Assembly: GCA_020723125.1 (NCBI GenBank)
Contig: DYJM01000005.1
Span: forward strand, 1-52,279
DNA length: 52,279 nucleotides
Source: Acidithiobacillus ferrivorans
GTDB lineage: Bacteria; Pseudomonadota; Gammaproteobacteria; Acidithiobacillales; Acidithiobacillaceae
Direction: 5' to 3'
Part shown: positions 28,837-38,673 of the stretch, in pieces
Numbering within the stretch: the stretch's first letter is position 1
Layout of the letters: each line of letters begins with the position of its first letter
Notes under the pieces: generated by a model
Databases searched by the model: none
What the model was told of the DNA's origin: nothing
What the model saw: only the letters and a program-made list of their open reading frames with translations
Made by a program: the position numbers and the translations under genes

Positions 28837-29205
28837 TTAACGGGAAGTTCCCGGTCTACCGTCGTTGCTTTTGCTCCGACTCCCCCAGTAGCTGACAACA
28901 AACAGAATGACGGCCATGACCAGTTCCTGCGCAGCCGGGATCAGCCAACCTCTGGGCCAGGACTGAAACAAAACCATGGCAATGGTCAGCACACCGAGGA
29001 GAATCATGACTCCGGCCAGACGCGACAGTACCGTAAATACATTTTTAGCGGTGAATACGCCGATGCCGCGATGAACGCCGATTCCGCGCAGAAAGCTGTC
29101 CAGTTTTTGCGGTGAAATCAGATAAACCAGTGCCAGGACCAGAAAGGCAAGGATGCCCAGTGCAATGATGACTCCAATGATACTCATGATATTGACCATG
29201 GGCAT
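28837..29205 (-). CDS. Small membrane protein, three to four predicted TM segments
   Basis: MPMVNIMSIIGVIIALGILAFLVLALVYLIS...; hydrophobic segments; start uncertain. Confidence 0.55.
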   Translation of the reverse strand: MPMVNIMSIIGVIIALGILAFLVLALVYLISPQKLDSFLRGIGVHRGIGVFTAKNVFTVLSRLAGVMILLGVLTIAMVLFQSWPRGWLIPAAQELVMAVILFVVSYWGSRSKSNDGRPGTSR

Positions 29206-29305
29206 GACGGCTCCTCCATGTGGATTCTTCCTGAACAGTATACCCCATCTGACCATATCCCGAGCCAAAAGTTGGTTCCATTTTCAATGAGTACCCATCC
29301 CCATC

Positions 29306-30559
29306 TTACAAATCCCCCCAATCCGGTTCAGCCAGACGGTATTGATCATTTTCATATTGATAGCGCCGTTCCCAGGGGCGCGGAGTGAGTTCCTCCCCGG
29401 TCTGCTTGATAGCCAGCACCTGGTGCAATGCCGACCAGTTGCGCCAGAAGGCATAAGCGCAACCTGCCATATAAATGGCCCAGATCCGATAGCGCTTATC
29501 CCCGACCATGGCGATAGCCTCGTCCTTATGCGCTTCCAGACGGTCTACCCAATGAATCAGGGTTTGGGCATAGTGTGGACGCAGATTTTCGACATCAATC
29601 ACCTCAAGATTCTGTCCAGCCATATCCCGGACGACGCGCCAGAGGTGAGGAATTTCCCCATCGGGAAACACGTATTTATCCATGAAATCACTGCCGGAAT
29701 GGTGCCCCCCCTCGTCGTCCTGCTGGCTCGCGGTAATGCCATGATTCATGACCCAACCGCCTTCCTTGAGCACCCGGTTGATGACCTCAAAATACTCGGG
29801 TAACTTGGCCCGACCCACGTGTTCAAACATCCCGACGGATGACACCTTGTCAAAGTAATCGCGTTCGGGAATATCGCGGTAGTCCTGCAGACGAATTTCT
29901 ACCCGATCGGCGAGGCCTTCCTTTTCAATGCGCTCTTTGGCAAAGGCAAACTGTTCTTCACTGAGGGTAACGCCCACCCCGTGTATGCCATAGTGTTTGG
30001 CGGCCCAGGTCAGCAGGCCGCCCCAGCCACAGCCAATATCCAGGAGTTTTTCACCAGGTTGCAGATGGAGTTTGCGGCAGATGTGATCCAGTTTCTGCTC
30101 CTGGGCAACATCAATATCTTCCTTGCCGGTTTTGAAATAGCCACAGGAGTACACCATGTTGCGATCCAGCCAAAGCCTGTAGAAGTCGTTGGAGACATCG
30201 TAATGATAGTGAATGGCTTCCCTGTCCTTGGCTTTGCTGTGTAAGGCCTTGTGGAGAATGCCGGTTTTGGGCCTTTTGGCCGGAAATGCGTCACTGAGGC
30301 CTTCGGCAACAGCAAGAATGTCCTGGTAGCGCCCTTCAATGCCGATGTCTCCTTCTACATAAGCTTCGCCCAATACGTCCAGGGCACTGCCGGTGAGGAG
30401 CTGGGTAATGATCTTTGCAGATTTGATCTGCATGGTGACCAGTATGGATTCATCGAAAGCATATTCGTGGCCATCCCAAAAAATGACCCGTAAGGGCAGC
30501 GCCTTGCCATTGAGGCCTTTTTTGACATGATCCAGAAAGGTGGTTCGCAAGTCTTTCAC
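29306..30559 (-). CDS. cfa: Cyclopropane-fatty-acyl-phospholipid synthase
   Basis: HYHYDVSNDFYRLWLDRNMVYSCGYF, LLDIGCGWGGLLTWAAKHYG, VSSVGMFEHVGRAKLPEYF. Confidence 0.93.
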   Translation of the reverse strand: MKDLRTTFLDHVKKGLNGKALPLRVIFWDGHEYAFDESILVTMQIKSAKIITQLLTGSALDVLGEAYVEGDIGIEGRYQDILAVAEGLSDAFPAKRPKTGILHKALHSKAKDREAIHYHYDVSNDFYRLWLDRNMVYSCGYFKTGKEDIDVAQEQKLDHICRKLHLQPGEKLLDIGCGWGGLLTWAAKHYGIHGVGVTLSEEQFAFAKERIEKEGLADRVEIRLQDYRDIPERDYFDKVSSVGMFEHVGRAKLPEYFEVINRVLKEGGWVMNHGITASQQDDEGGHHSGSDFMDKYVFPDGEIPHLWRVVRDMAGQNLEVIDVENLRPHYAQTLIHWVDRLEAHKDEAIAMVGDKRYRIWAIYMAGCAYAFWRNWSALHQVLAIKQTGEELTPRPWERRYQYENDQYRLAEPDWGDL

Positions 30560-30697
30560 GTAACAACTCCTTTAATTAGCAAGTGAAATAGTTTCGAGCC
30601 CTCTACCGAGGCCCAGGCGCCCTGACTTGATTATAGAACATTCAATTTTCGTCCATTTTGCACGCCGTGCGAATTCGGGAGACGGAATCCACCCCAT

Positions 30698-32812
30698 TTA
30701 ACGGGTTCCGGCACCGGCAACAATGATCAGCACCACCACCATGGCGACGAGGATGTAGCTGGCATAAGTGTTTACATGTCCTTTATGCATTCTGGCGAGG
30801 CGACTCGCGATGTACAGGGCCATGCGAATGCCGGGCCGGATGACCAGGCGTTCGGAGATATTGGTAATGACCTGATGATAACTGCGGGTCAGCACAAAGG
30901 CGCCGTGGCGTTTTTCGTTTTCTTCGATCAGGGGATGAAAAAATCCCTGAAACACCACGCGTACCGGCGCAGCAAAGGTGGTGGCGGTGTAGGTCATTTC
31001 CGGACGCAGGCGGGTCAGTCCGGCATCCCACAAAGTATTTCGGGTGACCCGGCGCTGGCGTATTACACGGACCAGAATCCAGACGCTGCCAAGCATCAAT
31101 ACCAGTACCACGAAGGTGAGCAAGGTGGACATGGCGTAGACCACAGGGGCAGGGGTTTGATCGAGATGCATCACGACCAGACTGCGCAAGGGCAGGAATG
31201 CTGCGCCCAGGCTGGCCCCGATGGGGTCCAGGGCATGGCGGACAGCCATGGGAACCTGGCTGGGAATATGGAAGAAATCAGGCACCAGAGAAGCCGTGGG
31301 ATTCGTCCCCAGCAGGGTGGCCGCCAACCTGGACAAGACCGGGATGACCAGGGTGGCTGCCAGGCCCAGCAACAAAGCCAGCAGTGCCAACAATCCCATG
31401 GGCAGCACGACGCTGAGGGGCGCTTTTTTGGCATTGGCAGCCTGGGGGGAGCGCGGCAGCCCCATCAAGGCACTCCCGGGGAGCATGATAAAGCAGGTCA
31501 GGGCGAGCCCGGAGGTCAGTGCCAGCAGGGCCCCGGAGAGCGCGAAGGTGATGCGCACGGGGATATCCGGTATTTCGACGACGCGTAGCAGGGATTCCAG
31601 CAATAACCATTCACTGACAAAACCGTTAAAAGGCGGGAGTGCGGCAATGGCAAAAGCACCGACAAGAAAAAAGCTGCCCAGAGCCGGCAGGCGTTTCATC
31701 AGCCCACCCAGTTCATCCAGGTTATGCGTGCCGGTGCTGGCGTCAATGCCACCCGCGCCCAGAAACAGCAGGGTCTTGAAGGTGGAATGGTTGATCATGT
31801 GATACAGGCCTGCCACCATGCTGGCCCCGCCGAGCAGGGGATGCCCATAGGCGGCGAAGGTCAGGCCGGCGCCAATACCAGCGGTAGCAATTCCCATGTT
31901 TTCCACCGAACTCTGCGCCAGCAGACGTTTCATGTCTTTTTCAACGAGCGCATAGATAATGCCGATGAGTGCAGTGAGCGCGCCGCTGCTGAGAATAATC
32001 AGGCCGAGATGCGGTTGATGCAGAGCAATGGGGGCGTCGATACGCAAAAAAGCATACAGTCCCAGATTGAGCGTGGCACCGGAGAGAATGGGTGAGGTGG
32101 AGCGCGGTGCGGTACCATGGGCTGCAGGTAACCAGACATTGAGGGGAATGATGCCGGCTTTCATGCCAAATCCGAAAAAGGCCAACAAGCCCGCGACCAG
32201 CAATAACTTGGGAGACATTTCCGGAACCGCATGGGCAATTCCGCTCAGTTGTGGCGTTCCTGCGGCAGAAGCAAGCAGCAGCAGGCTCACCAGACCGGCC
32301 AGACTACCCAATTCAGAAAGCGCGAGGGTGAGCAGGCCTGCGGCCACCGGTTTGCTTTGCCGGGTTTCAAAGGTGATGAGACCCCAAATAGCCAGTGCGG
32401 CCAGTTCCCAGCAAAAAATGAACGCAACAATACTGCCGGCCAGGAAAAAACCGATCATGCCGGCTAAGGTCAGCATGGCGATGGCCAGAAAAAGGCCACG
32501 TCGTCCAGATGTATACAAGTTGGCATCGCGCGTCACAAAGGGAATGGCAACGGCAAAAACACTGGAGGTGATGAGTATGAGCAGCCCTCCCAGTGGCGTT
32601 TGCACAAAAGTAAACGGGCCAATGATGGGTAGGCTGAGGGTAATCAGTGGCAGGCTCTGCCCTGCGGCAATGGCCATGACCCCCTGGATGCCCGCCAGCA
32701 CGCAGGCGCTGCTCATCAGCAACCAGGCCAGCAGGGCCGGAATCCGGCGGCCGGGAATCAGTGCCAGTAATGGGCCAGCGGCAAAAAGCAGGTAAGCAAT
32801 GATGTAAAGCAT
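30698..32812 (-). CDS. Ehr-like cluster A: HyfB/NuoL-like proton-conducting membrane subunit
   Basis: GAGLTFAAYGHPLLGGASMVAGLYHMINHSTFKTLLFLGAGGID, GMKAGIIPLNVWLPAAHGTAPRSTSPILSG. Confidence 0.88.
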   Translation of the reverse strand: MLYIIAYLLFAAGPLLALIPGRRIPALLAWLLMSSACVLAGIQGVMAIAAGQSLPLITLSLPIIGPFTFVQTPLGGLLILITSSVFAVAIPFVTRDANLYTSGRRGLFLAIAMLTLAGMIGFFLAGSIVAFIFCWELAALAIWGLITFETRQSKPVAAGLLTLALSELGSLAGLVSLLLLASAAGTPQLSGIAHAVPEMSPKLLLVAGLLAFFGFGMKAGIIPLNVWLPAAHGTAPRSTSPILSGATLNLGLYAFLRIDAPIALHQPHLGLIILSSGALTALIGIIYALVEKDMKRLLAQSSVENMGIATAGIGAGLTFAAYGHPLLGGASMVAGLYHMINHSTFKTLLFLGAGGIDASTGTHNLDELGGLMKRLPALGSFFLVGAFAIAALPPFNGFVSEWLLLESLLRVVEIPDIPVRITFALSGALLALTSGLALTCFIMLPGSALMGLPRSPQAANAKKAPLSVVLPMGLLALLALLLGLAATLVIPVLSRLAATLLGTNPTASLVPDFFHIPSQVPMAVRHALDPIGASLGAAFLPLRSLVVMHLDQTPAPVVYAMSTLLTFVVLVLMLGSVWILVRVIRQRRVTRNTLWDAGLTRLRPEMTYTATTFAAPVRVVFQGFFHPLIEENEKRHGAFVLTRSYHQVITNISERLVIRPGIRMALYIASRLARMHKGHVNTYASYILVAMVVVLIIVAGAGTR

Positions 32813-33549
32813 CAGGGCTGTTCCTCCAGAGCGGCAGGTGTCACGCGCCCGACCAGGCTGAGCAAGCCATGAATAATGGCCAGCGGCGGTGGTGGGCAGC
32901 CAGGCAACCACAAATCTACCGGGACAATTTTTTCCAGCCCGCCTGCACAGGCAAAGCTTTCACCAAATACCCCGCCATGGATGGCGCAGGTCCCCATGCC
33001 CATGACCCGTTTGGGTTCAGGCATGGCCGCGTAAGCCTTGCTGATGGCCGTGCGCATGGCGTCGGTAATCGGACCGGCAACCAGCAGGACATCGGCATCG
33101 CGGGGTGTTGCGGTCACGAAAATACCGAGGCGATGGAGGTTGTAGGGCGGCGCATCAATGAGGCGGACTTCATTGACACAGGCTCCGCAGGCCCCGGCAT
33201 CTACGTACAGCACCTGAAGAGAGCGCGTGAAACGTGATTCCAGAGCAGGCCGGGCAGCAGCGCTGGGAGCCCCCCAACTGAAATCCGTGCTCCACGGCAG
33301 GGCATTATCGCCGTGGCGGCAGCGTTGGCAATGAATACAGTGGGAAAAATCGACGGCGACGCCATCCCTCCCCGCCTGACTAACAGCTTTCAGTGCCTGG
33401 GTGGGGCAAGCTGCAGCAATTTCCTCAGCATGCCCAGTCTGTAGGGCGCAGGGACGACCCGGCGTAATGCCGGCGCTGTCTTCTGCACCATCCGGCCAGG
33501 CGGTCGTGGTGATTCCCCGTTGCAATCCATAATATGGCCAGAAGCTCAT
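32812..33549 (-). CDS. Ehr-like cluster A: NuoB/HyfI-like small subunit with degenerate N-terminal ferredoxin-like segment
   Basis: YVDAGACGACVNEVRLIDAPPYNLHRLGIFVT, MGTCAIHGG, LPGCPPPPLAIIHGL; N-terminal CIHCQRCRHGDN lacks the fourth Cys of a standard 4Fe-4S motif. Confidence 0.87.
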   Translation of the reverse strand: MSFWPYYGLQRGITTTAWPDGAEDSAGITPGRPCALQTGHAEEIAAACPTQALKAVSQAGRDGVAVDFSHCIHCQRCRHGDNALPWSTDFSWGAPSAAARPALESRFTRSLQVLYVDAGACGACVNEVRLIDAPPYNLHRLGIFVTATPRDADVLLVAGPITDAMRTAISKAYAAMPEPKRVMGMGTCAIHGGVFGESFACAGGLEKIVPVDLWLPGCPPPPLAIIHGLLSLVGRVTPAALEEQP

Positions 33550-35120
33550 CAGCGATCGTTCTCCGCAATGGACAGGCCCCAGGTGGCCAGAATGATGGGA
33601 AAATCCTGAAATGCCGCGCCTTCAATGGCTCTTTCAAAAGCATGCCAGTTGCGAAAACCCGGAGTACCAAGGCGCAGGCGGGTGATCGTGCCGTCCCCGG
33701 TGCAGCGTAGCCAGTGAAAGGTGGCACCGGAAGGCGCTTCCACCCAGGATAGGGCATGGCCTTCCTGAATCGGGCAAGGGCTTTGCACTGGCCCTTCTGC
33801 CATAAAAGGCAGCAAGTCCAGAATGATTTTTACGCTGATCCGGCTTTCGGCAAAAAATATGCGCAGTCTCGCGTAGCCATCCCCTTCCTGTTCTACAGGA
33901 ACATCCGGTGACAGGAATACATATTGGCCGTAAGGCAAATGGCGGCGCAAATCAATGCTTCTGCCGGAAGCCCGGGCAATGGGGCCGACTACGCCATATA
34001 TCCGCGCCAATTCATTACTCAGAGTCCCCATTTCCTCGATGCGGTCGAGAAAGCTGGAACTGCCTTCCAGATGTTTTTCCAACTGCTGCATGCGTTGGTC
34101 CAGTTCTGGCAGCGTTTGTCTGAGCAGCTTGATCTTGCCTTCATCCAGGTCTTCGCGCAGACCGCCGGGTGTCAATACCCCAAAAAAATACCGATGTCCG
34201 CAGAGTCGGGCACTGAGGCGCAGCAAGTCTTCGACAATTCCCTGGGCCAGCGCCTTGGCTACAGACAGTGCCGTGGACCCGGCAATTTCCGCAATATTCG
34301 CAGCGTGGTGACGGATACGTTCCAGTTCTGCAAACACGATGCGCAATTGTTGGGCGCGGGTGGGTATCTGACAGGCAGCGATCTGCTCCAGTGCCTGACA
34401 GTAAGCCCAAGCATGGGCAAAGGCGGCAGCGCCGGCAAAGCGTTCAGCCAGGAGCAAGCCCTGATCCACCGTGCGACCTTCGGCGATTTTTTCGACACCG
34501 CGATATTTGTAAAACAGGCGGGTATGCAAGTAGCGAATCTGTTCACCGGGGGTTTCCAGCAGCCAAAGGCCGGATTCGTTGAAATCTCCCCAGACGGGAC
34601 CGACGGGAAAGACCATGGCCCCCTCTTCCTGCAAAAGACGGGGGGGTGCCCAGTCCGCTCCAGAGCCATGCAGATCGGGACGATGTTTCCCGTCAAAACT
34701 GCGGCGCATGGGATCAAGGCCTTCCGGCCAGTCATCATCATGCAAGACAAAATCGCCCAGAAAGGGATGCCCGCTGAAACGCAGGCCATATAAATCCCAG
34801 GCCTCCCGTTCATGCCAGTCAGCGGCATGCACCGTATCGCTGATAGCCGGTAATTCTGTGCCCGCCGGAGCCTCTACTTTGAGCTCAATCAGATTGCCGG
34901 TGGCGGGCAGATAAAAAAGATAATGCACGCTCAGTGCATCTGCACTTTCTTCAACCAGAAGGGTGGCAAATTCAGCCTCTTCCTCTTCCATCAGATGGCG
35001 GGTCAGTGCCGGTAGCTGTTCTGCAGAACAAAGCAACTGCAGCCATTGTTCGGAACGCTTCTGCATCTGCAGGTTGGGAATACTCTGCAGCCATTCCTGC
35101 AGTGTCTTTGGAATGCTCAT
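33549..35120 (-). CDS. Ehr-like cluster A: NuoCD/HyfG-like large subunit without NiFe ligands
   Basis: NuoC-like N-terminus; KYRGVEKIAEG, ERFAGAAAFAHAWAYCQALE (no CxxC), C-terminal LATWGLSIAENDR (no DPCxxC). Confidence 0.87.
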   Translation of the reverse strand: MSIPKTLQEWLQSIPNLQMQKRSEQWLQLLCSAEQLPALTRHLMEEEEAEFATLLVEESADALSVHYLFYLPATGNLIELKVEAPAGTELPAISDTVHAADWHEREAWDLYGLRFSGHPFLGDFVLHDDDWPEGLDPMRRSFDGKHRPDLHGSGADWAPPRLLQEEGAMVFPVGPVWGDFNESGLWLLETPGEQIRYLHTRLFYKYRGVEKIAEGRTVDQGLLLAERFAGAAAFAHAWAYCQALEQIAACQIPTRAQQLRIVFAELERIRHHAANIAEIAGSTALSVAKALAQGIVEDLLRLSARLCGHRYFFGVLTPGGLREDLDEGKIKLLRQTLPELDQRMQQLEKHLEGSSSFLDRIEEMGTLSNELARIYGVVGPIARASGRSIDLRRHLPYGQYVFLSPDVPVEQEGDGYARLRIFFAESRISVKIILDLLPFMAEGPVQSPCPIQEGHALSWVEAPSGATFHWLRCTGDGTITRLRLGTPGFRNWHAFERAIEGAAFQDFPIILATWGLSIAENDR

Positions 35121-36601
35121 GCGGGGACCTCCAGCATGAGCGCCGCTTCATGCACCAGATGGAGCAAGGGTGCCGGGAGATAAAAGCCAAAAACAAACAT
35201 CGGAATGAAGGCTATGGCCATGGCCGCCAGACTGCTGCGCGGAATCTTGATGGTCGGCGCGCTGTGTTGTTCCGGGATATTGTCCGAGGCACCAAAAGCA
35301 ATCCGCGTAGCCTGATAGGCAAGGGCAATAAAAGCGATAACAATAAATGCGGTTAACAGGCCGGTAGGCAGATACTGACCACTGCTGTAACCCGTATAGA
35401 GAATTTCGAATTCCGACAAAAAGAGGGCAAAGGGTGGCGCGCCGGCAATGGCCAGAGTACCGAGCACCAAGGCCCAGCCGGCAGCGGGAGAACGACTGAT
35501 CAAACCCCTTGCTTTGGCAATTTCCTGGGTTCCAAAAATAATCCCCGCCAAACCCGCTGCAAAAAAGCAGAAGGACTTGGTAAAACCATGGGCAAATAGC
35601 TGATAGACCGTTCCCTGTTCATGCACAGCGGCACCAATTCCGCAGGCGGTGAGGATGATGCCCATGTGTTCGATGGTGGAATAGGCAAACATTCTCTTGA
35701 AGTCGTGCACCTGTATTAACATGAATGCAGCGCTGCCCACCGTAATGAGACCGGCAGTCATATACCAGGCGGCCGGGTCATGAATACCCGGATTTGCCGC
35801 CAGCGCTGGATAGATGCGGAGCAGCATATACAGGGCAGCACTGGTTTCCACTCCGGACAGAACCGCACAGACAGAGGCGGGAGCCTGACTATGCGCATCC
35901 GGGAGCCAGGTGTGCATGGGCACCAGACCCGTTTTGGCACCAAAACCAATCAGCCACAGGACAAAAGCCAGGAGCAGGAGAGGGGTGGAGATATGCGGTG
36001 CGGCGCGCAGCAGGCCATTCCAGGTGGGTGCCTGGCCGGCTGCATGGGTTCCGTAGTACAGCATCAGGACACCGAGCAAAGCAATCATGGCACCCATGCT
36101 GGTCAATGCGACATATTTCCAGGCCGCTTCCAGCGCTTCCGCGCGATCCTCATAAGCCACCAGAAAAGCAGAAAATACCGTGGTTAACTCAATGGCAATC
36201 CACATCAATGCGAGGTTGGCAACCAGTGGAACGGCCAGAATCACCAGAGCGAATACATTCATCAACGGAAAATATTGACGATAGCGTGGTTCGGCTTCGT
36301 CGCTGGCCTGTTCCTGCTGTCTGGCCCATAAATACCCTATGGCATAGAGGGACGACGTGAAATAAACAAAGCAGACCGGGAGCAAATACAGGGCACCCAA
36401 CGCGTCCAGGGCAAACAGGCCATCGCTGGCATGGATCGGACCCTGGGCCTCGACATGCCAGGCTGCGCTGGTCCCTAAAAGCAGGGTGATGAAAGCCGCA
36501 AGGACACTGAAGTAAGGTGCTGCCCACCGATTGAGCAGCGCCAGCAGGGCGCCGGACAGGGGCACCAATAAAATAAGGACGGGCAAGCAGTCAGCGTTCA
36601 T
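35117..36601 (-). CDS. Ehr-like cluster A: HyfF/NuoN-like proton-conducting subunit
   Basis: GFGAKTGLVPMHTWLPDAHSQAPASVCAVLSGVETSAALYMLLRI, MFAYSTIEHMGIILTACGIG. Confidence 0.88.
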   Translation of the reverse strand: MNADCLPVLILLVPLSGALLALLNRWAAPYFSVLAAFITLLLGTSAAWHVEAQGPIHASDGLFALDALGALYLLPVCFVYFTSSLYAIGYLWARQQEQASDEAEPRYRQYFPLMNVFALVILAVPLVANLALMWIAIELTTVFSAFLVAYEDRAEALEAAWKYVALTSMGAMIALLGVLMLYYGTHAAGQAPTWNGLLRAAPHISTPLLLLAFVLWLIGFGAKTGLVPMHTWLPDAHSQAPASVCAVLSGVETSAALYMLLRIYPALAANPGIHDPAAWYMTAGLITVGSAAFMLIQVHDFKRMFAYSTIEHMGIILTACGIGAAVHEQGTVYQLFAHGFTKSFCFFAAGLAGIIFGTQEIAKARGLISRSPAAGWALVLGTLAIAGAPPFALFLSEFEILYTGYSSGQYLPTGLLTAFIVIAFIALAYQATRIAFGASDNIPEQHSAPTIKIPRSSLAAMAIAFIPMFVFGFYLPAPLLHLVHEAALMLEVPA

Positions 36602-37271
36602 GGAGTTTATCCAGTGTACCCACCCGGGTAGACCCTGTGACCCGGCGAATACTGCGAATGAGCAAACCGATGACCAGGGCGACAATCGGCACATCGACGG
36701 CTGCGGCAATTTCGGCAATAACCGTCAGGTTGTGCACAATGGCTATGGATCCAAAAAAGGCGCCGTTTTCCATGATGAGTAAGCCCATCAATTGCGCAAC
36801 ACTTTCCCGACGCAGGGCGACCGTAAATGCCCCCCAAAGCACCATGATCAATCCGGTCGGCAGATTGATGGCCGCAAAAGGCACCCCATGCAGGGTCGGC
36901 AGTACTGGCGCTACCGCAAACCAGCCAACCAGAGCGAGCAGGGCGGCAACCAGAACCGAGGCAGGTATTCCCATGGCCTGATCTACTTCGCGGCGACCAT
37001 ATACCTCTTCGCCGGCTGCCCAGCGCAGTACCAATGGAACGGCAATGACTTTGGTCGTGAAGGTGATCAGCGCCACCCAGAGCAGGTTGACCGCTTGCAG
37101 GGCGTAAGCCAGTGCCAGAGCAGATGCGGTCAGAGCGCTGGCCTGCCACATGAAAAAGCGCAGGGAGGCCAGCATCTGCCGGGACACCATGACTCCCAGT
37201 CCGAATATCACAAAAAGAGCCGCTATCGAGCCGTCAATGCTCAGCATGATGGCGCTGACCGGGGCCATCAT
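36591..37271 (-). CDS. Ehr-like cluster A: HyfE-like subunit
   Basis: Multi-TM protein with LMGLLIMENGAFFGSIAIVHNLTVIAEIAAAVDVPIVALVIGLLIRSI (NuoK-like segment). Confidence 0.82.
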   Translation of the reverse strand: MMAPVSAIMLSIDGSIAALFVIFGLGVMVSRQMLASLRFFMWQASALTASALALAYALQAVNLLWVALITFTTKVIAVPLVLRWAAGEEVYGRREVDQAMGIPASVLVAALLALVGWFAVAPVLPTLHGVPFAAINLPTGLIMVLWGAFTVALRRESVAQLMGLLIMENGAFFGSIAIVHNLTVIAEIAAAVDVPIVALVIGLLIRSIRRVTGSTRVGTLDKLHER

Positions 37272-38230
37272 GCGATGCCTACCAGGCGGATGCTGACCGC
37301 AAACAGACAAATGACAAAGGCTACGGCCAGGAATTCAGAAATACGGAACAGTCGCAACTTGGCGAGGGTGGTTTCCACCAGCGCCAGCACAATCACAAAA
37401 GCCAGCAGTTTCAGGAGCACCAGCCCCATGGCAGAGAGCACGGCGGGCCACTGGGTCGTGGCGGCCAGACCCCAGGGCGTGACGAGCACATTCACAAAAA
37501 TCAGGGCCAATACCATGAGCTTGCTGGCCCCTCCCCATTTCATGAGAGCCGCGCTGCTGCCCGAATATTCCAGTCCCTTGGAATGACCAATCATGGCAAT
37601 TTCCACTTTTCCTGCCGGACTGTCTACCGGAATGCGTCCTTCATCCGCCAGAATCAGCAGGAAAAAAGCGAGAATGACCATGAGGTGTGTGGGTTGCAGC
37701 ATGTTGCTCCAGGAAGCACCCCAGGTGGCATTCACAAAGTAAGGAATGGTGCTGTTGGCCACATAAGACACACTGAAAAACACCATGATGAAAACCGGTT
37801 CCGCCAGAAAACCCACCATATGCGTTCGGCTGGCCCCTACAGCCGCATAGATATTGCCCGTATCCATGCCCGCCAGGGCTACGAAAAAGCCGGCAACCGC
37901 CATGAGGAAGCCTACGGCCACCATATCACCCATGAAGGCAAAAAACAGAGGATAAGCCGTGAACGCAGGAATCAGCAGAACCACGAAAATGGGCATCACA
38001 AAAGCAACAATCGGGGCGAAGCGAAATACCCAGGTGGACTGTTCTGAAACCACTTCATCCTTGCCGAACAGTTTCCAGATGTCGCGATAAGTCTGCCAGA
38101 TGCTGACCCCGCTTTTACCCTGAATATTTTCTTCGATACGGTGCAGTACACCTTCCACCAGAGGAGAAAACACCAGAATAAAAGCCACCTGCCCGAGATT
38201 CAGGACGAGGTGCGTCCAGATGGGGGTCAT
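37268..38230 (-). CDS. Ehr-like cluster A: NuoH/HyfC-like membrane subunit
   Basis: SIWQTYRDIWKLFGKDEVVSEQSTWVFRFAPIVAF, GFLAEPVFIMVFFSVSY, DEGRIPVDSPAGKVEIAMIGHSKGLEYSG. Confidence 0.88.
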   Translation of the reverse strand: MTPIWTHLVLNLGQVAFILVFSPLVEGVLHRIEENIQGKSGVSIWQTYRDIWKLFGKDEVVSEQSTWVFRFAPIVAFVMPIFVVLLIPAFTAYPLFFAFMGDMVAVGFLMAVAGFFVALAGMDTGNIYAAVGASRTHMVGFLAEPVFIMVFFSVSYVANSTIPYFVNATWGASWSNMLQPTHLMVILAFFLLILADEGRIPVDSPAGKVEIAMIGHSKGLEYSGSSAALMKWGGASKLMVLALIFVNVLVTPWGLAATTQWPAVLSAMGLVLLKLLAFVIVLALVETTLAKLRLFRISEFLAVAFVICLFAVSIRLVGIA

Positions 38231-38673
38231 GACAAGCCTACCTTGTAGCCCAACAACGCCAGAATATCACCGATTCCCATGAGCCCCAGCGCCCATTTCC
38301 AGCGGGCGCCCTGCACCCATAGCCCCAGAGTGAGGCCAACGCCCATCAGCGTCATATTGGCAGCAACCAGGGGGAGGTAAATCAGGCGCGGGAACAACAC
38401 CGCGACGCTGAGGGGAATGGCAGCGCCGACCACCAGTTCCTCAATGCCATGAACAGCTGCCCCTGCGTGCTCTATGGCCTGAAGGAGGCCCTCCAGGTCA
38501 ATGTTATCCCCCTCGACGTTGATCAGGGTGCCGACCGTCTCCTGATCGACCTCTTCTACAGAAATGTTGAAGCCCTCCACGCCGCGCACCCGGTCTATAG
38601 CGACGGCTATATCGCTCAGGCTGGGTTGGGCAAAGGCCTTGTCAACATCCAGTACAACGCGGCGAATACGCAT
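38227..38673 (-). CDS. DUF211 domain fused to C-terminal membrane segment
   Basis: MRIRRVVLDVDKAFAQPSLSDIAVAIDRVRGVEGFNISVEEVDQETVGTLINVEGDNIDLEGLLQAIEHAGAAVHGIEELVVG (DUF211-like) followed by hydrophobic C-terminus. Confidence 0.75.
   Translation of the reverse strand: MRIRRVVLDVDKAFAQPSLSDIAVAIDRVRGVEGFNISVEEVDQETVGTLINVEGDNIDLEGLLQAIEHAGAAVHGIEELVVGAAIPLSVAVLFPRLIYLPLVAANMTLMGVGLTLGLWVQGARWKWALGLMGIGDILALLGYKVGLS

Noticed and set aside
30776-32795. Plus-strand ORFs of 193-270 aa opposite the HyfB-like gene
   Set aside because: Low-complexity Gln/Gly/His-rich antisense translations of a membrane protein gene.
33549-35120. Group 4 [NiFe]-hydrogenase catalytic subunit
   Set aside because: Both CxxC motifs needed for NiFe binding are absent, so called Ehr-like instead.
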